A DNA stretch of 64,000 nucleotides from Psychrobacillus sp. FSL H8-0483 (GTDB taxonomy: Bacteria > Bacillota > Bacilli > Bacillales_A > Planococcaceae), in assembly GCF_038637725.1 (NCBI RefSeq), contig NZ_CP152052.1, forward strand, positions 1,285,501 to 1,349,500. The letters are read 5' to 3'. The notes beneath the pieces are model-generated. The model was given only the letters and a program-made list of their open reading frames with translations. It did no database searches and was not told the DNA's origin. This document shows, piece after piece, positions 63,068 through 64,000 of this stretch (its first letter is position 1; every line of letters starts with the position of its first letter). The position numbers and the translations under genes are program-made.

Positions 63068-64000
63068 ATGTTAATAGGTAAAAGAATTAGTGGCAGATAT
63101 AAGCTACTCGATATGATTGGTGGAGGCGGCATGTCAAATGTGTATTTAGCGCATGACATGATTTTAGACCGTGATGTAGCGATTAAAGTATTGCGCTATG
63201 ATTTTTCAAATGAAGAAGAATTACGTCGACGTTTTCAACGTGAAGCACTATCTGCAACGAGCCTTACACACCCACATATTGTGAACATATATGATGTAGG
63301 AGAAGATGAGGATATTCACTATATCGTCATGGAATATGTCAAAGGTGAAACATTAAAACAATACATACAACAAAAAGCTCCTATTTCACCGGTTAAATCT
63401 GTCTCTATTATGAAACAGCTTACTTCAGCAATTTCAACTGCTCATAATAATCACATTATTCACCGTGATATTAAGCCGCAGAACATTTTGCTGGACGAGC
63501 AAGAAAATGTAAAGATTACAGATTTCGGTATTGCGATGGCGCTAAGTGCGACATCCTATACGCAAACCAATTCCGTATTAGGGACAGTTCATTATTTATC
63601 ACCCGAGCAAGCGCGCGGAGGAACAGCTACGAAGCAATCAGACATTTATGCATTAGGGATTGTATTGTTTGAACTTCTTACGGGGCAACTCCCGTTTTCA
63701 GGAGAATCAGCAGTTTCGATTGCATTAAAGCATCTCCAATCAGAAACACCTTCCATTCGAGCAATCATTCCGACTATACCGCAAAGTTTGGAAAATGTTG
63801 TGCTAAAAGCCACAGCGAAGGATGCGAAGAATAGATATCGTTCTGCAGAGGAAATGGAAGCGGATTTAGCGACTGCTTTATCACCAGAAAGAGCAAGCGA
63901 GAAAAAGTTTGTTGTAGCTATTGACGAGGATGCAACAAAAGTTTTACCAATAATTAAAGAACCTGTTTCTTTTGAAGAAGTTTCTGAAACGAAAAAAATG
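63068..64000 (+). CDS. prkC: Serine/threonine protein kinase PrkC, 3' end beyond window
   Basis: 311 codons visible from ATG 63068 (GAGGAGG upstream); no stop is reached. Kinase domain: glycine loop [26 protein letters not shown] lysine, catalytic [36 protein letters not shown] activation loop. The transmembrane segment and PASTA repeats that sense muropeptides must lie outside the window. The last visible residues belong to the juxtamembrane linker. Confidence 0.96.
   Translation, partial: MLIGKRISGRYKLLDMIGGGGMSNVYLAHDMILDRDVAIKVLRYDFSNEEELRRRFQREALSATSLTHPHIVNIYDVGEDEDIHYIVMEYVKGETLKQYIQQKAPISPVKSVSIMKQLTSAISTAHNNHIIHRDIKPQNILLDEQENVKITDFGIAMALSATSYTQTNSVLGTVHYLSPEQARGGTATKQSDIYALGIVLFELLTGQLPFSGESAVSIALKHLQSETPSIRAIIPTIPQSLENVVLKATAKDAKNRYRSAEEMEADLATALSPERASEKKFVVAIDEDATKVLPIIKEPVSFEEVSETKKM

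Overview
The window looks like a chromosome segment of a low-GC, endospore-forming Firmicute, most likely a Lysinibacillus, Psychrobacillus or Sporosarcina relative (Bacillales). Supporting signs are an alpha/beta small acid-soluble spore protein, a complete spoVA-type operon, a LysM-M14 gamma-D-glutamyl endopeptidase of the type known from Lysinibacillus sphaericus, and a conserved gmk-rpoZ-coaBC-priA-def-fmt-rsmB-stp-prkC housekeeping run. The genus is an inference; no rRNA or tRNA gene is present.

Layout. 1-4.6 kb: partial pgeF, a two-subunit 3-oxoacid CoA-transferase with its LysR regulator and a 52-codon remnant of atoE, then a DUF899-VOC fusion. 4.6-8.5 kb: a GC-rich accessory block (integrase remnant, PadR regulator, two tandem DUF1048 genes made by an exact 673-bp duplication, ABC-2 exporter). 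8.5-13 kb: a membrane protein with a DUF2975/XRE pair, a truncated AlbA_2 protein and an MFS exporter. 13.4-15.7 kb: a metNIQ-like transporter whose metQ has a one-base frameshift. 16-19 kb: gltS-hutG with a divergent LysR gene. 19.4-27.7 kb: an orphan KinB-like kinase, an IS3-family element nested in a MITE-like repeat, YciI, a DUF2892 low-complexity protein, SASP, a beta-lactamase-fold protein and a broken Gfo/Idh gene. 28.2-32 kb: a seven-gene operon with the gene order of spoVA2mob, associated with very heat-resistant spores. 32-41 kb: divergent AI-2 (lsr) genes: lsrK-cupin one way, lsrACDB plus a class II aldolase fused to a degenerate SDR domain the other way, with no lsrF, lsrG or lsrR. 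41-48 kb: a DUF4358-MBOAT-DHHW surface acylation cassette, the LysM-M14 peptidase and a PBP4-type carboxypeptidase. 48.6-52 kb: an extremely AT-rich island with two reverse transcriptases arranged as a DRT type 3 anti-phage system, the second broken by a one-base deletion. 52.4-64 kb: rqcH, a repeat-rich spacer holding a 250-bp MITE-like element with 8-bp target duplication, then the housekeeping operon, ending inside prkC.

How parts work together. PadR probably controls the DUF1048 and ABC exporter genes through repeated promoter/operator sequences. LsrB binds AI-2, LsrACD imports it and LsrK phosphorylates it; the cupin and aldolase-like proteins are candidates for the downstream steps normally done by LsrG and LsrF. 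The SpoVA proteins and the DUF421-DUF1657 membrane protein act in the spore inner membrane. Much of the window is accessory and shows decay: nine gene remnants or broken genes, several next to repeats.
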